DNA of 64,000 nucleotides from JACJWR01 sp963842975 (GTDB lineage Bacteria; Actinomycetota; Actinomycetes; S36-B12; UBA10799). The DNA lies in contig CAWJIH010000008.1 of assembly GCA_963842975.1 (NCBI GenBank), positions 124,001-188,000 of the forward strand, read 5' to 3'. The notes under the pieces were generated by a model. That model did not search any database and had not been told where the DNA came from. It saw nothing but the letters and a program-made list of their open reading frames with translations. Below are positions 63,220 to 64,000 of this stretch, piece after piece (the first letter of the stretch is position 1; every line of letters begins with the position of its first letter). Both the position numbers and the translations under genes were made by a program.

Positions 63220-64000
63220 ATGTTCAACAACCTTCTCGGGGAGGTCGACGTGACATCGACGTTGGCGGCTCTCCCGCTCAGCGGTGACGTTGGCGGGCCC
63301 GCCGAACTGCAAACCCTCACCGCTGCCAGCGGAGTGTTCTCCTACATCTGGCTGCTCATCGGGTTGCCGCTGTTCGGCGCTGTGTTCCTGCTACTCGCCG
63401 GTCGGCGAGCAAACAAGTGGGGCCACTGGTTCGCCATTGCGATGGTCTTTACTGCCTTCGCCCTTGGCGCCACGATGTTCTTCACGATGCTGGGGGAACC
63501 GGCGGCATCACGTGGTGTGCAGCAGACGTTGTACACCTGGTTCGAGGTCGGCGGGCTGAATGCGGAAGTTGGCTTCCAGCTAGACCAACTGTCGATGATC
63601 TTCGTTCTGTTGATCACCGGTGTCGGTGGCCTGATCCACATCTACTCGATCGGCTACATGGCCGAGGATGCGCAGCGCCGCCGATTCTTCGCGTACCTCA
63701 ACTTGTTTATCGCGGCGATGCTGCTGCTGGTGCTCGCGGACAACTTCATCCTGCTGTACTTCGGCTGGGAAGCTGTGGGTCTGGCGTCGTACCTGCTCAT
63801 CGGCTTCTGGCAGTACAAACCCACTGCGGCGGTTGCAGCCAAGAAAGCCTTCGTGATGAACCGGGTGGGGGACTTCGGATTTGCGCTCGGAGTTTTCCTC
63901 ATCTTCGCAACCTTCGGCACAGTGGCCTATCCGGAAGTTTTCGCTGCGGCACCAGAAGTCTCCACCTGGACGCTGAACATCATCGGGCTGCTGCTACTTG
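63220..64000 (+). CDS. nuoL: NADH-quinone oxidoreductase subunit L, 3' end outside the window
   Basis: The ATG at 63220 opens a frame that is still open at 64000 (260 codons seen). Antiporter-like helices carry FQLDQLSMIFVLLITGVGGLIHIYSIGYM, FFAYLNLFIAAMLLLVLADNFILLYFGWEAVGLASYLLIGFW and AKKAFVMNRVGDFGFALG, which include the conserved TM5 Glu and TM7 Lys positions. It pumps protons at the distal end of complex I. nuoM and nuoN would be expected next. Confidence 0.94.
   Translation, partial: MFNNLLGEVDVTSTLAALPLSGDVGGPAELQTLTAASGVFSYIWLLIGLPLFGAVFLLLAGRRANKWGHWFAIAMVFTAFALGATMFFTMLGEPAASRGVQQTLYTWFEVGGLNAEVGFQLDQLSMIFVLLITGVGGLIHIYSIGYMAEDAQRRRFFAYLNLFIAAMLLLVLADNFILLYFGWEAVGLASYLLIGFWQYKPTAAVAAKKAFVMNRVGDFGFALGVFLIFATFGTVAYPEVFAAAPEVSTWTLNIIGLLLL

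Overview
The window comes from a GC-rich member of the Actinomycetota. The lineage markers are mycothiol S-conjugate amidase (Mca), a greA/DUF4307/mca/DUF255/Z-prenyl synthase neighbourhood in the same order as Mycobacterium tuberculosis Rv1080c-Rv1086, a menaquinone (men) pathway, actinobacterial DUF families (DUF4307, DUF3817, DUF4245), Rpf-like secreted proteins, frequent GTG starts, and several apparently leaderless genes with a TANNNT box 6-7 nt before the start codon. The genus cannot be fixed from this sequence. No tRNA, rRNA, CRISPR array, insertion sequence or prophage was seen.

Layout. 0.2-8.1 kb: a DUF1232 protein, an MFS exporter, an 1181-residue c-di-GMP protein with an AmiC/UrtA-like amide-sensor domain between its enzymatic domains, a ROK kinase and a cytochrome P450. 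8.3-12.0 kb: a cell-wall-anchored repeat protein broken by at least six frameshifts. 12.1-20.0 kb: the mycothiol/greA neighbourhood, a second MFS protein, a DUF255 thioredoxin-fold protein and a Z-isoprenyl diphosphate synthase. 20.0-31.0 kb: one long leftward acetate cluster (DUF485, ActP, Acs, LytS-like kinase, LytTR regulator, small membrane protein, a second SSS symporter, DUF294 nucleotidyltransferase, membrane PAS protein and DEDDh exonuclease). 31.2-43.4 kb: PIN-PhoH ATPase, SLT transglycosylase, class I fumarase, two paralogous Rpf-like proteins flanking a GT4 glycosyltransferase/ATP-grasp pair, a pterin dehydratase, a PAS-GGDEF diguanylate cyclase and a patatin lipase. 43.5-52.6 kb: menaquinone genes menA, menE, menB, menC, menD, menF and menG. 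52.8-64.0 kb: respiratory complex I, nuoA to nuoK, with nuoL running off the end.

How it fits together. The right-hand third makes menaquinone and the NADH dehydrogenase that reduces it; the left-facing cluster imports acetate and activates it to acetyl-CoA under what looks like a dedicated two-component system; fumarase adds a TCA step. The secreted transglycosylase-type proteins, the GT4/ATP-grasp pair and the sortase-type protein concern the cell envelope. Two c-di-GMP proteins (2.1-5.6 kb and 40.3-42.4 kb) give the window a signalling component.

Caveat on sequence quality. Single- or double-base frameshifts interrupt nuoB, nuoJ, the DUF255 gene, the LytS-like kinase and probably the PAS-exonuclease gene, several of them at or beside G/C runs. 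I read most of these as consensus indels in the assembly, with genuine decay still possible for the surface protein, where breaks are far denser. The most unusual items are the AmiC-containing GGDEF/EAL protein, the GGGGCTA G-quadruplex-type array before acs, a perfect 19-bp inverted repeat after acs, the shared leader of the two Rpf-like genes, and a compact overlapping menE/menB promoter.
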